A stretch of 64,000 bases of DNA from Pseudomonadota bacterium (GTDB lineage Bacteria > Pseudomonadota > Alphaproteobacteria > Sphingomonadales > Sphingomonadaceae), in the NCBI GenBank assembly GCA_020160755.1, contig JAIUPN010000001.1:186001-250000 (forward strand). Direction: 5' to 3'. Positions 16,990 through 26,154 of this stretch are shown in pieces. Within the stretch, counting starts at the first letter, position 1; each line of letters starts with the position of its first letter. The position numbers and the translations under genes were made by a program. Below the pieces are notes generated by a model. The model was not told where the DNA came from. It saw only the letters and a list, made by a program, of their open reading frames with translations, and made no database searches.

Positions 16990-17931
16990 ATGCCCTCCGG
17001 CCTTTTTGCCCTGCTCGACGATATTGCGACGATCGCCAAGGTCGCTGCGGCGAGCATCGACGATATCGGCGCCGCAGCGTCGAAAGCGGGGGTGAAGGCC
17101 GCGGGTGTGGTTGTCGACGATACCGCAGTGACGCCGCGCTACGTCACCGGCTTCACCCCCGACCGCGAACTGCCGATCATCTGGCGGATCACCAAGGGGT
17201 CGATCTTCAACAAGCTGGTGCTGATCCTGCCGGCGCTGCTGCTGCTGTCCACCTTCCTGCCGTGGGCGATCACCCCGCTGCTGATGCTCGGCGGCGCCTA
17301 TCTCTGCTTCGAAGGTGCCGAAAAGGTGCTGCATTCGTTGCAGAAGGACAAGACCAGCCTTGCCGAGGATGCCGAAATCGTTGCCGACAAGGATCATGAG
17401 GAGGCGATGGTGAAGGGCGCGGTGCGCACCGACTTCATCCTGTCGGCCGAGATCATGGTGATCGCATTGAACGAAGTGCTCGACGAACATTTCGCGATGC
17501 GCGCCGCTACGCTCGCGGTGGTCGCGATCGCGATCACCATTGCGGTTTACGGCGTCGTCGGGCTGATCGTGAAGATGGACGACATCGGGCTGCACATGGC
17601 GAAGGAGGGCAATAGCGCGCGCCGCGCGATCGGGCGCGGCCTCGTGTCTTTCATGCCCAGGCTTCTGTCGGCGCTGGCCGTGGTCGGCACCGCCGCGATG
17701 CTGTGGGTCGGCGGCCAGATTTTCCTGCACGGGCTGCACGAATATCATATCGGCGGCATTGCCGAAGGGATCGATGCCTTCGCCAAGTCCGTTGCCGGCA
17801 ACCTGCCGGGTGCCGGCGTTTGGGAATGGCTGATCAATGCCGGCGGCGCGGGAATTTTCGGGCTGGTTCTTGGCGGCGTGATCGTCGGTGTGCTGCATCT
17901 GCTGCCGGGGAAGAAGGCGGGCGCCCATTAA
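16990..17931 (+). CDS. DUF808 (YedI-like) inner-membrane protein
   Basis: The 313-residue protein begins MPSGLFALLDDIATIAK, the signature start of the DUF808/YedI family. It has at least five hydrophobic segments: LVLILPALLLLSTFLPW, a second right after it, and further ones near residues 155, 235 and 285. The conserved block EGAEKVLHSL lies between them. Its function is unknown in any organism. It lies 20 bases after the aminotransferase, so it may be carried in the same transcript without sharing a pathway. Confidence 0.85.
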   Translation: MPSGLFALLDDIATIAKVAAASIDDIGAAASKAGVKAAGVVVDDTAVTPRYVTGFTPDRELPIIWRITKGSIFNKLVLILPALLLLSTFLPWAITPLLMLGGAYLCFEGAEKVLHSLQKDKTSLAEDAEIVADKDHEEAMVKGAVRTDFILSAEIMVIALNEVLDEHFAMRAATLAVVAIAITIAVYGVVGLIVKMDDIGLHMAKEGNSARRAIGRGLVSFMPRLLSALAVVGTAAMLWVGGQIFLHGLHEYHIGGIAEGIDAFAKSVAGNLPGAGVWEWLINAGGAGIFGLVLGGVIVGVLHLLPGKKAGAH

Positions 17932-17934
17932 TTT

Positions 17935-18005
17935 GTCACCCCGGAATTGATCGGGGGGCGATGACCGCAAAGCTGCGATGGATCCCGGATCAAGTCCGGG
18001 ATGAC
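17935..18005. repeat. REP-like intergenic element, CCCGGACTTGATCCGGG family
   Basis: GTCACCCCGGA...TCGGGG and ATCCCGGA-TCAAG-TCCGGGAT form two hairpins flanked by GTCA/TGAC ends. The core is the same as in the element near 3.9 kb. It sits between convergent genes and may serve as a bidirectional terminator for the DUF808 gene and for the end of the pot operon. Confidence 0.75.
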
Positions 18006-18018
18006 GAGGGAAGCCGGG

Positions 18019-19149
18019 TTACCCCAGCAACACCACCGGGCTATCCGCGCGCCAGTGCATGCTCACCTTGTCGTCCCAGGTAAAATCCTCCTGATCGTGG
18101 CGCGACAGGTTCGGGCGTGACACGCGGATACGCGCGCCGGTTTCCAGCTCGATCTCGAACAGCGTGATGTCGCCGAGATAGGACATGCCCTTGATCTTGC
18201 CGCGCGCGAAATTGTAGCCGTCAGGCGCATCCTGCGCGGCGGCCTTGACCGCCTTGCCTTCGCCGGGAACGTGGAGATAGATTTTCTCGGGGCGCAGTGC
18301 GACCCAGACGTCGGCGCCGTGCGGGCCGGTGACACCGTGGTTGAGATAGACCTTGCCGAGCCCCGGGCAATCGACCGCGGCCTTGTCGGGTTCGTCGAGC
18401 GTCAGCTTGCCCTCGAAGATATTCACCGACCCGACGAAATCGGCGACGAAGCGGTTCGCCGGATATTCGTAAAGATCCGATGGCGTCGCGAGCTGCGCCA
18501 CCTCGCCCTTGTTGATCACGCCGATCCGGCACGCCATCGACAGCGCCTCGTCCTGATCGTGCGTGACGGTGACGAAGGTGATGCCGACCTTTTCCTGTAG
18601 TTCGGACAGTTCGAACTGCATCTGCGCGCGAAGCTTCGCGTCGAGCGCCGACAGCGGTTCGTCGAGCAGCAGCACCTTGGGCCGCATCACGAGGCTGCGT
18701 GCGAGCGCGACGCGCTGCCGCTGGCCGCCCGACATCTGATCGGGCATCCGCGTCTCGAACCCGCCGAGCTTGACCAGTTCGAGCGCCTCGGCGACGCGGT
18801 CCTTGACCTCGCCACCCTTGACCCCCGCGATCTTGAGGCCATAGGCGACATTGTCGGCGACGCTCATATGCGGGAACACGGCATAGCTCTGGAACACCAT
18901 GTTGACGGGGCGCTTGTTCGGCGGAATCCCCGCCATATCCTGTCCGTCGATCAATATCCTGCCCTCGGTGGGCAGTTCGAACCCCGCGATCATCCGCAGC
19001 AACGTCGTCTTGCCGCAGCCCGACGGGCCGAGCAGCACGAAGAATTCGCCCGCATTGATATCGAGACTGACATTGTCGACCGCGGTCACCTTACCAAAGC
19101 GTTTCGAGACATTCTGGATCTGGATGATCGGGCGGGCGGTTTCGGTCAT
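18019..19149 (-). CDS. potG: Polyamine ABC transporter ATP-binding protein
   Basis: The 376-residue ATPase powers the polyamine importer. It has Walker A GPSGCGKTT, the signature MSGGQRQRVALARSL, Walker B VLLLDEPLSALD and the switch histidine in VTHDQDEA. A C-terminal TOBE-type regulatory domain of ~130 residues follows (VALRPEKI, MSYLGDITLFEIEL). The ATG is 2 bases after the potI stop. It is the last gene of the puu/pot operon and ends just before a REP-like element. Length and order fit PotG/PotA. Confidence 0.92.
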   Translation of the reverse strand: MTETARPIIQIQNVSKRFGKVTAVDNVSLDINAGEFFVLLGPSGCGKTTLLRMIAGFELPTEGRILIDGQDMAGIPPNKRPVNMVFQSYAVFPHMSVADNVAYGLKIAGVKGGEVKDRVAEALELVKLGGFETRMPDQMSGGQRQRVALARSLVMRPKVLLLDEPLSALDAKLRAQMQFELSELQEKVGITFVTVTHDQDEALSMACRIGVINKGEVAQLATPSDLYEYPANRFVADFVGSVNIFEGKLTLDEPDKAAVDCPGLGKVYLNHGVTGPHGADVWVALRPEKIYLHVPGEGKAVKAAAQDAPDGYNFARGKIKGMSYLGDITLFEIELETGARIRVSRPNLSRHDQEDFTWDDKVSMHWRADSPVVLLG

Positions 19150-19151
19150 GG

Positions 19152-19994
19152 TCAGTGGGTTTCCGCAATGGCTTTCACGCCCTGAAGCTTCAGCGCGATG
19201 AAGGTCAGGATGACGGTCAGGATGATGAGCAACGTCGAGGCCGCATTGACCTCGGGTGTCACCGAGAAGCGGACCATCGAATAGACCTTCACCGGGAAGG
19301 TGATCGTGTCGGGGCCGCTGGTGAAATAGGTGATGACGAAATCGTCGAGGCTCAATGTGAAGGACAGGAGCGCGCCGGCGACGAGCGCGGGCCGAATGTG
19401 CGGGATCAGGACGTCGCGGAACACCTGCCACTCGCTGGCGCCGAGGTCCTTTGCCGCTTCCTCCTGTTCGCGGTTGAAGGACGCGAGGCGCGATCGCACC
19501 ACCATCGTCACGAACGGGAAGCAGAAGGTGATGTGCGCGATCGTGATCGCGCCGAGGTTGAACGGCCAGACGAGGTCGGTCGGCCAGCCGACCGCGGCGA
19601 AGAACATCAGGAAGGCGACACCGAGGCAGATTTCGGGGACGATGATCGGCAGCGAAATCGTGCCGTCGACCGCGCCCTTGAGCGGGAAGCGGAAACGCCA
19701 CAGCATCACTGCGGCGACCGCTCCGAGTAAAAGGCTGGCAATCGTCGCGAGCGCCGCAATCGTCAGCGAATTGAGCAAAGCCTCGACGAGCTGGTCGTTG
19801 CCGAGCGCCTTTTCATAATATTTGGTGGTGAAGCCGCGCCAGACGACGTTGCGCTTGCTGTCGTTGAAGCTGAAGATCATCAGCACGATCAGCGGCGCAT
19901 AAAGGAAGACCATAACCGCGCCGACCCAGAGGCGCATCCACAAGGTGCGGCTATACTCGAGCGGCGCGATCGGCGAGCGTGAGAAAAGTGCCAT
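19152..19994 (-). CDS. potI: Polyamine ABC transporter permease
   Basis: About 280 residues with six predicted membrane helices and the permease signature EEAAKDLGASEWQVFRDVLIP, which docks onto the ATPase. It starts with MALFSRSPIAPLEYSR. The A of its ATG is the last base of the potH stop (TGATG), so the two permeases are translationally coupled. It forms the membrane channel with PotH. Confidence 0.92.
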   Translation of the reverse strand: MALFSRSPIAPLEYSRTLWMRLWVGAVMVFLYAPLIVLMIFSFNDSKRNVVWRGFTTKYYEKALGNDQLVEALLNSLTIAALATIASLLLGAVAAVMLWRFRFPLKGAVDGTISLPIIVPEICLGVAFLMFFAAVGWPTDLVWPFNLGAITIAHITFCFPFVTMVVRSRLASFNREQEEAAKDLGASEWQVFRDVLIPHIRPALVAGALLSFTLSLDDFVITYFTSGPDTITFPVKVYSMVRFSVTPEVNAASTLLIILTVILTFIALKLQGVKAIAETH

Positions 19995-20899
19995 CAGCCG
20001 ACCTCGGGCACTTTCCTGCGCATCGACTGGATCGCGATCAGCGCGAACATCGCATAGATGAGCAGGAAGGAGAGGGCGGCGCCGAAGGGCCAGTCGTTCG
20101 CTTTCTTGAACTGGCGCTCGATCACATTGGCGATCATCTGGCTGTCGGTCCCGCCCATGAGGTCGGGGGTCAGGTACGCGCCCAATGCTGGGATCAGCGT
20201 GATCATTACCCCGGCCACGATGCCGGGCGCCGCGAGCGGCACGACGATGCGCATGATCGTGCGGAAGTGCCCTGCGCCCAGATCGAGGCTCGCCTCGATC
20301 AGGCTGCGGTCGAGCCGGTCGAGCGCGGCATAGAGCGGCAGGACCATGAAGGGCAGATGGACATAGACGAGCCCGAACACGACCGCGAAATTGTTGAAGA
20401 GAAGCTGCACCGGCTCCCACGTCGGGAGCGGCTGGAGCCCGACGAGCGTTTTGACCCAGCTCGTCCCCTCCCACAGGGCGCCGAGCCCCTTGTTCGCGTA
20501 GCCTTGCGACCCGAGCAGGATCATCAGTGCATAAGTGCGGACGAGCAAATTGGTCCAGAAGGGCAGCATGATGCCGAGCAACAGCCAGGGCCGCCATTTT
20601 TCGCCGGCAAAGGTGATCGCCATCGCGACCGGGAAGCCGACGATCAGGCAGATCAGCGTGACGAGCGCGGCGACGGCAAAGCTCTTGCCGAAGATCGTGA
20701 CATAGAGCCACTCGGTGGCGCGCTTGTAGTTGTCGAGCGTGCCCGAAATGTCGATTTCGGTCAGCCCCTTGTTCTCACCGAAGCTGTAAAGCCAGACGAT
20801 CGCCATGGGGACAACGAAAAAGACGATGATCCAGAAGAGTGTCGGCAGCGACACCGCTGCAAAAACCCGCCTGTTCGTTTTCCAGTCCTGTTCGGCCAC
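19994..20899 (-). CDS. potH: Polyamine ABC transporter permease
   Basis: 301 residues, six membrane helices, with the permease loop DRSLIEASLDLGAGHFRTIMRIVVP. The start is a GTG behind GGAGG (MAEQDWKTNRRVF). It lies 23 bases after the substrate-binding protein gene and overlaps potI by one base. The order potF-H-I-G differs from the E. coli potFGHI order. Confidence 0.92.
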   Translation of the reverse strand: MAEQDWKTNRRVFAAVSLPTLFWIIVFFVVPMAIVWLYSFGENKGLTEIDISGTLDNYKRATEWLYVTIFGKSFAVAALVTLICLIVGFPVAMAITFAGEKWRPWLLLGIMLPFWTNLLVRTYALMILLGSQGYANKGLGALWEGTSWVKTLVGLQPLPTWEPVQLLFNNFAVVFGLVYVHLPFMVLPLYAALDRLDRSLIEASLDLGAGHFRTIMRIVVPLAAPGIVAGVMITLIPALGAYLTPDLMGGTDSQMIANVIERQFKKANDWPFGAALSFLLIYAMFALIAIQSMRRKVPEVG

Positions 20900-20922
20900 C
20901 CCCCGATGCCTCCTTCAGCCGC

Positions 20923-22029
20923 TCAGGCCGCCCGCACTCTCGTGAAGGCTTCTTCGTAAAGCGGCTGCAATTCGGGATTGAAGCGCGCATATTCGCATTT
21001 CGCGAGCACATCGGCGGGCGGGAAGATCACCGGGTTGTTCTTGTAGCTGTCGGGCATCAATGCCTTTGCCGCGCTGTTCGGGGTCGGGAAGAGGATCGTT
21101 TCGGTGATCTTCTTGTCGACTTCCGCGTCGAGCATATAGTTGATGAAGGCGTGCGCATTCTTCGGGTGCGGGGCGCCCTTCGGAATGCAGAGGTTGTCCG
21201 AGTTGAGCTGGCTGCCTTCCTTGGGCACCACGAAGTCGATGTCCTTGTCCTCGACCATGATCTGCGCGATGTCGCCATTATATTCGAGCACGAGGTCGCA
21301 ATCGCCCTTCAGCAACAGGTCCTGCCCGTCGTCCTCGTGGAATTTCTTCACATTGGGCTTTTGCTTGATCATCATCTTTTCGATCGTCGCGATGTCCGCA
21401 GGGGTCAGCGCGTTGACCGATTTGCCGAGGTATTTGCCATAGAGGCGGAACATGTCGCCTGCCTCGGACAGCCAGGCGATACGGCCCGCATATTCGGCGC
21501 TGTCGAACAGCACTTTCCAGCTGTCGGGCGCAGCCTTCACTTTCGATTTGCGATAGCCGATGCCGAGCGCGAGCCATGTGTAGGGCATCGAATATTTACG
21601 CTGCAGGTCATATTCGACGTTGATGTACGCCGCGTCGATATTCTTCTTGTTCGGGATCTGGGCATGGTCGAGCGGCATCAGCATGTCGGCCTTCGCCATG
21701 CGTTCGACGAAATCGTTCGACGGTACGATGACGTCGTATCCGGGATTGCCCGCCTTGAACTTGGCGAACAGAACGTCGTTGCTGTCGAACAGGTCCATCG
21801 TAACGTCGACGCCGGTGGCTTGCTTGAAATCGTCGAGAGTCGTCTCGCCGATATAGGTATCCCAGTTGTAGAAGTTGAGCTTGGCTTCCTCACCGTTGGC
21901 GAGCTTCTTGCCTTCGCCCTTGCTGCACGCCGCGAGGCCGCCGAAACTGATCCCGACCGCCGCGACCCCCAGCGCCTGAAGGAGCGAGCGACGCCCGCGG
22001 GTTTGCTTGATCACTTCGAACGGGTCCAT
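20923..22029 (-). CDS. potF: Polyamine ABC transporter substrate-binding lipoprotein
   Basis: The 368-residue PotF/PotD-type protein binds putrescine or spermidine in the periplasm. The ATG follows GGAGGCTCGCC. The N-terminus combines a twin-arginine-like stretch (RGRRSLLQALG) with a lipobox ending LAAC at C35, so it is probably a membrane-anchored lipoprotein and perhaps Tat-exported. NFYNWDTYIGETTLDDF and DVIVPSNDFVERM are typical of the family. It is the fifth gene of the operon, after the two glutamine-synthetase-like enzymes, the oxidase and the aminotransferase. Confidence 0.92.
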   Translation of the reverse strand: MDPFEVIKQTRGRRSLLQALGVAAVGISFGGLAACSKGEGKKLANGEEAKLNFYNWDTYIGETTLDDFKQATGVDVTMDLFDSNDVLFAKFKAGNPGYDVIVPSNDFVERMAKADMLMPLDHAQIPNKKNIDAAYINVEYDLQRKYSMPYTWLALGIGYRKSKVKAAPDSWKVLFDSAEYAGRIAWLSEAGDMFRLYGKYLGKSVNALTPADIATIEKMMIKQKPNVKKFHEDDGQDLLLKGDCDLVLEYNGDIAQIMVEDKDIDFVVPKEGSQLNSDNLCIPKGAPHPKNAHAFINYMLDAEVDKKITETILFPTPNSAAKALMPDSYKNNPVIFPPADVLAKCEYARFNPELQPLYEEAFTRVRAA

Positions 22030-22134
22030 GGCGAGCCTCCCTGAATGTGACGTCAAGCTGACTCAATCCGGGCAGCTTGGAAAGAGCTTTTTTGCGCTGC
22101 ACCACGATTCTTTGAAACTTTGTTCCAGGTGTAA

Positions 22135-23526
22135 TCAGGCGTTGCGCAGGTACCAGTCGTAATCGAGCGTCGGGACGACGCTGAAATAATTGTCCTGCTC
22201 GACGCGCTTCACGATGCTGAACATGTCGACGAAGCGGGTCCCCAGATAATCGCGCATCAGCTTCGACGCGTGGAACCGGTCGACCGCGGCGAACCAGTTC
22301 GACGGCGGCTTGTCGTCGCCGCTGTTGTCGCGGTCATAGCCGTTGCCGACGACCGCGGCGCCCGGATCGGCCTTGTTTGTCATGCCATGGTGCATCCCGG
22401 CGAGGACTGCCGCGACCGCGAGATAGGGGTTGGCGTCGGCGCCGCACGCGCGATGTTCGACATGGCGGCTCGGCGGCGGTCCCGCGGGAATGCGGAACGA
22501 TACGGTGCGGTTGTTGACCCCCCAGGTTGGCGCGACGGGCGCATAGCTGTTTGCCTTGAACCGGCGATAGCTGTTCGCGTGCGGCGCAAAGACCGCGAAC
22601 GCGTCGCCGATGCTGCCGATCATCCCGCCGATCGCGTGGCGCAGCGCGGGCGTGCCTTCGGGATCGTCGCTGGCGAAGATATTATTGCCCTTACCGTCGT
22701 CGACCGAAACATGGATATGCATCCCGCTGCCCGCCTGTTCGGCGAAAGGCTTGGCCATGAAGGTCGCCTCGAGGCCCTGCGCCTGCGCGATCGCCTTGAC
22801 GAGGCGCTTGTACATGATCGCATCGTCGCATGCGCGCAGCGCGTCGGGCTTGTGGCGCAGCGTCAGTTCGAACTGGCCGGGCGCAAATTCGGAGATCGCG
22901 CTTTCGAGCGGCAGGCCCTGCACGTCGGTCGCGGCGTAAAGCGCGTCGAAAAAGGGCCGGAAATCGTCGAGTTCGCGCAGGCCATAAACCTCGACATGGC
23001 GCGGCGTGTCGCGGCTGTAGCCGGGACGGGCGGGGCGGATCGATCCATCGCGCGCGCGGCGCGGGTCGACGAGGTAGAATTCGAGTTCGACCGCGAGCAC
23101 CGGGGTCAGCCCGTCGGCCGTGAAACGGTCGATCACGCCACCAAGCACATGGCGCGGATCGAGATCATGCGGCGTACCGTCGAGTTCGTAGAAATCGACA
23201 AGGAATTGCGCGGCATGGTCGCCGCCCCATGGTGTACGCACGAGCGTGCCGGGAATCGGCTTCATCGACCGGTCGGCGTCGCCATCTTCCCACACGAGGC
23301 CCGTCTCGACCGTGTCCTGCCCGGTGATATCGACGACCGTGATCGAGCCGGGAAACATCCGGCCGCTCTCGTAAACCGCGAGCACCTCATGCTGGCGCAG
23401 CCGCTTGCCGCGCGGGACGCCGCCCATGTCGGTATAGATCATCTCGATCGAATCGACACCGGGATTGGCCTTGAAAAAGGCTTCGGCCTCCGAACGCGGC
23501 GCGATCACGCCCGATGACTTCGACAT
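22135..23526 (-). CDS. Glutamine synthetase-family enzyme, gamma-glutamylpolyamine synthetase type (second copy)
   Basis: The 463-residue ATP-dependent ligase of the GlnA fold has the metal/glutamate motif AGSGMHIHVSVDD, WGVNNRTVSFRIP and HRACGADANPYL. It resembles PuuA-like enzymes that join glutamate to an amine and not assimilatory GlnA, because the GlnA adenylylation tyrosine region (NLYDLPPE type) is absent. It starts behind GAGGGGCG, 7 bases after the aminotransferase stop. A second such gene opens the same operon, so the two may act on different amines or form a mixed oligomer. Confidence 0.87.
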   Translation of the reverse strand: MSKSSGVIAPRSEAEAFFKANPGVDSIEMIYTDMGGVPRGKRLRQHEVLAVYESGRMFPGSITVVDITGQDTVETGLVWEDGDADRSMKPIPGTLVRTPWGGDHAAQFLVDFYELDGTPHDLDPRHVLGGVIDRFTADGLTPVLAVELEFYLVDPRRARDGSIRPARPGYSRDTPRHVEVYGLRELDDFRPFFDALYAATDVQGLPLESAISEFAPGQFELTLRHKPDALRACDDAIMYKRLVKAIAQAQGLEATFMAKPFAEQAGSGMHIHVSVDDGKGNNIFASDDPEGTPALRHAIGGMIGSIGDAFAVFAPHANSYRRFKANSYAPVAPTWGVNNRTVSFRIPAGPPPSRHVEHRACGADANPYLAVAAVLAGMHHGMTNKADPGAAVVGNGYDRDNSGDDKPPSNWFAAVDRFHASKLMRDYLGTRFVDMFSIVKRVEQDNYFSVVPTLDYDWYLRNA

Positions 23527-23533
23527 CGCCCCT

Positions 23534-24877
23534 CTACTCCTTCAATGCACGCACGCAGTCGGCAAAGGTGCCAACCAGCCGGTCGATCTGGTCGTCGCCG
23601 GTCACGGGACTCACCAACATCATATTGTGGAACGGCGCCAGCAGAATTCCGCGATTGGCGAGGAAGAGGTGGATTGCCGCTTCGAGTTCGGGATGCATCG
23701 CGGCCTTCGCCTCGCCGCCGTTGCGGGGAGGCATGGGGCAGGTGAGAAATTCGACGCGCGCGCCGACCTGTGCGACGTGCCAGTCGAGGCCGGCCGCGGC
23801 GATCGCCTGCTCCAGCCCCCCGACGAGCCGCGCGGCGCCTCGCAGCATCGGGTCATAAGCCGCCGGGGTGATGACATCGGACAACATGGCATCCATCGCC
23901 GTGATCGCGAGCGCGTTGGCCGATAATGTGGTGCCGATCCCGCTATGCCCCGACGGGCGCGCGGCGTCGAGCGCGGCCATGCGGTCGGCGACTTCCGCGC
24001 TGACCCCATAGACCGCGCAGGGAACGCCGCCGCCGATCGATTTGCCGACGACCATCAGGTCGGGCGCGGGGCCGTAAGTGACGCCATGGCCGCCATAGCC
24101 CGACGAGATGGTGTGCGTTTCGTCGAAGACGAGCAGCGTGCCGGTCTCGTCGCACAGCCGCCGCAGCGCCGCGAGGAAACCCGGTGCGTCCAGCACCATG
24201 CCGACATTGGTCATCACCGGCTCGGCCAGCACGCAGGCGATGTCGCCTCGGCGCAGCGCGGTGGCCAGCGCTTCCTCGTCGTTGAATTCGATCACCGTGG
24301 TGGTGCCGCGCAAATCATGGACCTGACCCACGAGGCTCGCGCGCATCGTTGGCACGCCGCCCTTGAGGTCGACGAAGGCATCGTCGACCGCGCCGTGATA
24401 GGCGCCGTTGAAGGTCAGGATTTTGGTTCGCCCGCTGACCCCGCGGCACCAGCGGATGACGGCGCGATTAGCCTCGCTGGCGGTGGTCGTCACCTGCCAT
24501 AAGGGTAGGCCGAACATCGCCGCCAGCCGCCCGGACAGCGCGGCGCCGCGCGTCGTCGGGAGCATATAGCTCAACCCTTCGCCGGCTTGCTCCGCGAGCG
24601 CGGCGGCGAGCGCCGGGGGTGAATGACCGAAGAGGCTCGCAGTGTCGCCAAGGCAGAAATCGTCATAGGTCCGGCCGTCGATGCCCGTCAGCGTCGCGTC
24701 CTTCGCCGACGCCGCGACGATTGGTGCCGGGCTCGGCCAGTCGCGCATCCAGTGGAAGGGGACCGACTGGAACCAGCCTGTCGCGGCGGCATGGTGCGCG
24801 AGGGTGCGCGGGTTGGCGGCGCGGAAGCGTTCGGCCTCGCTGTTCGCGATGCGGGCAATGGCGGTGTCGGATATCAT
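23534..24877 (-). CDS. Class III aminotransferase, glutamate-1-semialdehyde-aminomutase-like
   Basis: A PLP enzyme of 447 residues with TTASEANRAVIRWCRG, LVFDETHTISSGYGG and the PLP-lysine segment MVVGKSIGGGVPCAVYG. The last segment is characteristic of the HemL-like branch of class III aminotransferases. Its ATG overlaps the stop of the oxidase gene by 4 bases (ATGA). The operon context suggests a polyamine-derived amine or amino acid as substrate. It is unlikely to be the biosynthetic HemL. Confidence 0.82.
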   Translation of the reverse strand: MISDTAIARIANSEAERFRAANPRTLAHHAAATGWFQSVPFHWMRDWPSPAPIVAASAKDATLTGIDGRTYDDFCLGDTASLFGHSPPALAAALAEQAGEGLSYMLPTTRGAALSGRLAAMFGLPLWQVTTTASEANRAVIRWCRGVSGRTKILTFNGAYHGAVDDAFVDLKGGVPTMRASLVGQVHDLRGTTTVIEFNDEEALATALRRGDIACVLAEPVMTNVGMVLDAPGFLAALRRLCDETGTLLVFDETHTISSGYGGHGVTYGPAPDLMVVGKSIGGGVPCAVYGVSAEVADRMAALDAARPSGHSGIGTTLSANALAITAMDAMLSDVITPAAYDPMLRGAARLVGGLEQAIAAAGLDWHVAQVGARVEFLTCPMPPRNGGEAKAAMHPELEAAIHLFLANRGILLAPFHNMMLVSPVTGDDQIDRLVGTFADCVRALKE

Positions 24878-26142
24878 CCGAGCTTGTCCCTCATCGCATA
24901 CCAGAGCAGCCCGAGCGTCGCGAGCGGCCGACGCAGCCATTTGCCGCCGGGGAAGGGCTTTGACGGCAGGTTCGCGAGTACGTCGAAGCGTTCGGCGGTA
25001 CCCGCCATCGCCTCGGCGATCAGCTCGCCGGCCAGCGTCGTCACCAGTGCACCATGCCCCGAAAAACCATGCGCGTAAAAGACGTTCCCGCGCCGGCCGA
25101 TATGCGGCAGGCGGTTCATCGTCACCGCAACCGCGCCGCCCCAGCCATAATCGATGGGTGCGTCGGCGATCTGGGGGAACACTTCGGCCATGAAGGGCCG
25201 CACGAATGCCGCGATGTCGCGCGGCGGGGTTTGCGAGTAGCGCTCGCCGCCGCCGAAGATCAGGCGCTTGTCTGCCGAGAGGCGGAAATAGTTGAGCACG
25301 AAACGGCTGTCGGCAACCGCTGCGTCGCTGGGGATCAGCGCGTCAGCGTTCGCGAGGGGGGCTGTCGCGATATTATAGTTCATGATCGGCACGGTGTAGC
25401 GGCCGAGGTCGGGTTCGAGCTCGCCGATCCAGCTGTCGGTCGCGTCGATAAAATAACGTGCCTGCACGGTACGGTCGCGGAGGAGCAGTTCGTCCGTCGC
25501 GAGTATGAGCTCGACCCTTTGTCCTTCCCATATTTCGACACCAGCAGCCTTGGCCGCCGTTGCGAGGCCGATTGCATAGTTTAGCGGATGGAAATGGCCG
25601 CCCTGTGGATCGTATACGCCGCCATGATAAAGCGGCGTTGCAATATGCGCGGACATGTCAGCTTTCGCGACGACCGTGCTTTCATAGCCGAAGCGTTTGG
25701 CAAGATGCTCCGCCTCGCGTTGCATCGCCTCGAAATCGCCGGGCGTCCATGCTGCCTCCAGATGGCCTGTCTTCAGGTCACAGCTAATCTCATGCTTCGC
25801 AATCCGTGCGGCTACCGGATTGTTTCTCCAGCACAGGTCGAATAGCGTACCGGCCCGATCTCCGCCCAGCTCGGTTTCCAGCTCGGATGCCGACCAACGC
25901 AGGCCAGGGATCAATTGTCCGCCATTGCGTCCCGAGGCTCCGAAGCCGATCCGCTCGGCTTCGACCAGAATGACCGAATAGCCCCGCTCCGCACAGGCAA
26001 GCGCCGCGCTGAGGCCCGTGAAGCCCCCACCCACGACCGCGACGTCGAAACTGTCGCATTCGCGATCATTGTCGACATCGATTTGCGGCCGCCACGCGTT
26101 TGCGGTCGCGGCATAATAGCTGTAGCTCAGCGGGTCGGTCAT
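24874..26142 (-). CDS. puuB: FAD-dependent oxidoreductase, PuuB-like gamma-glutamylputrescine oxidase
   Basis: The 422-residue DAO-family flavoprotein has an N-terminal dinucleotide fold (VAVVGGGFTGLSAALACAER) and the active-site stretch RNGGQLIPGLRW. The C-terminal block GYGWGGAVAVTMNRLPHIGR and YAHGFSGHGA completes the fold. It should oxidise gamma-glutamylputrescine to the aldehyde with release of ammonia and peroxide. It lies 12 bases after the first gamma-glutamylpolyamine synthetase and overlaps the next aminotransferase by 4 bases. Confidence 0.88.
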   Translation of the reverse strand: MTDPLSYSYYAATANAWRPQIDVDNDRECDSFDVAVVGGGFTGLSAALACAERGYSVILVEAERIGFGASGRNGGQLIPGLRWSASELETELGGDRAGTLFDLCWRNNPVAARIAKHEISCDLKTGHLEAAWTPGDFEAMQREAEHLAKRFGYESTVVAKADMSAHIATPLYHGGVYDPQGGHFHPLNYAIGLATAAKAAGVEIWEGQRVELILATDELLLRDRTVQARYFIDATDSWIGELEPDLGRYTVPIMNYNIATAPLANADALIPSDAAVADSRFVLNYFRLSADKRLIFGGGERYSQTPPRDIAAFVRPFMAEVFPQIADAPIDYGWGGAVAVTMNRLPHIGRRGNVFYAHGFSGHGALVTTLAGELIAEAMAGTAERFDVLANLPSKPFPGGKWLRRPLATLGLLWYAMRDKLG

Positions 26143-26154
26143 GGCGGGCGCGGA

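Noticed and set aside
22048-22055. TGACGTCA palindrome upstream of potF as an operator
   Set aside because: An 8-base palindrome is common by chance, and potF is probably carried by the long upstream operon.
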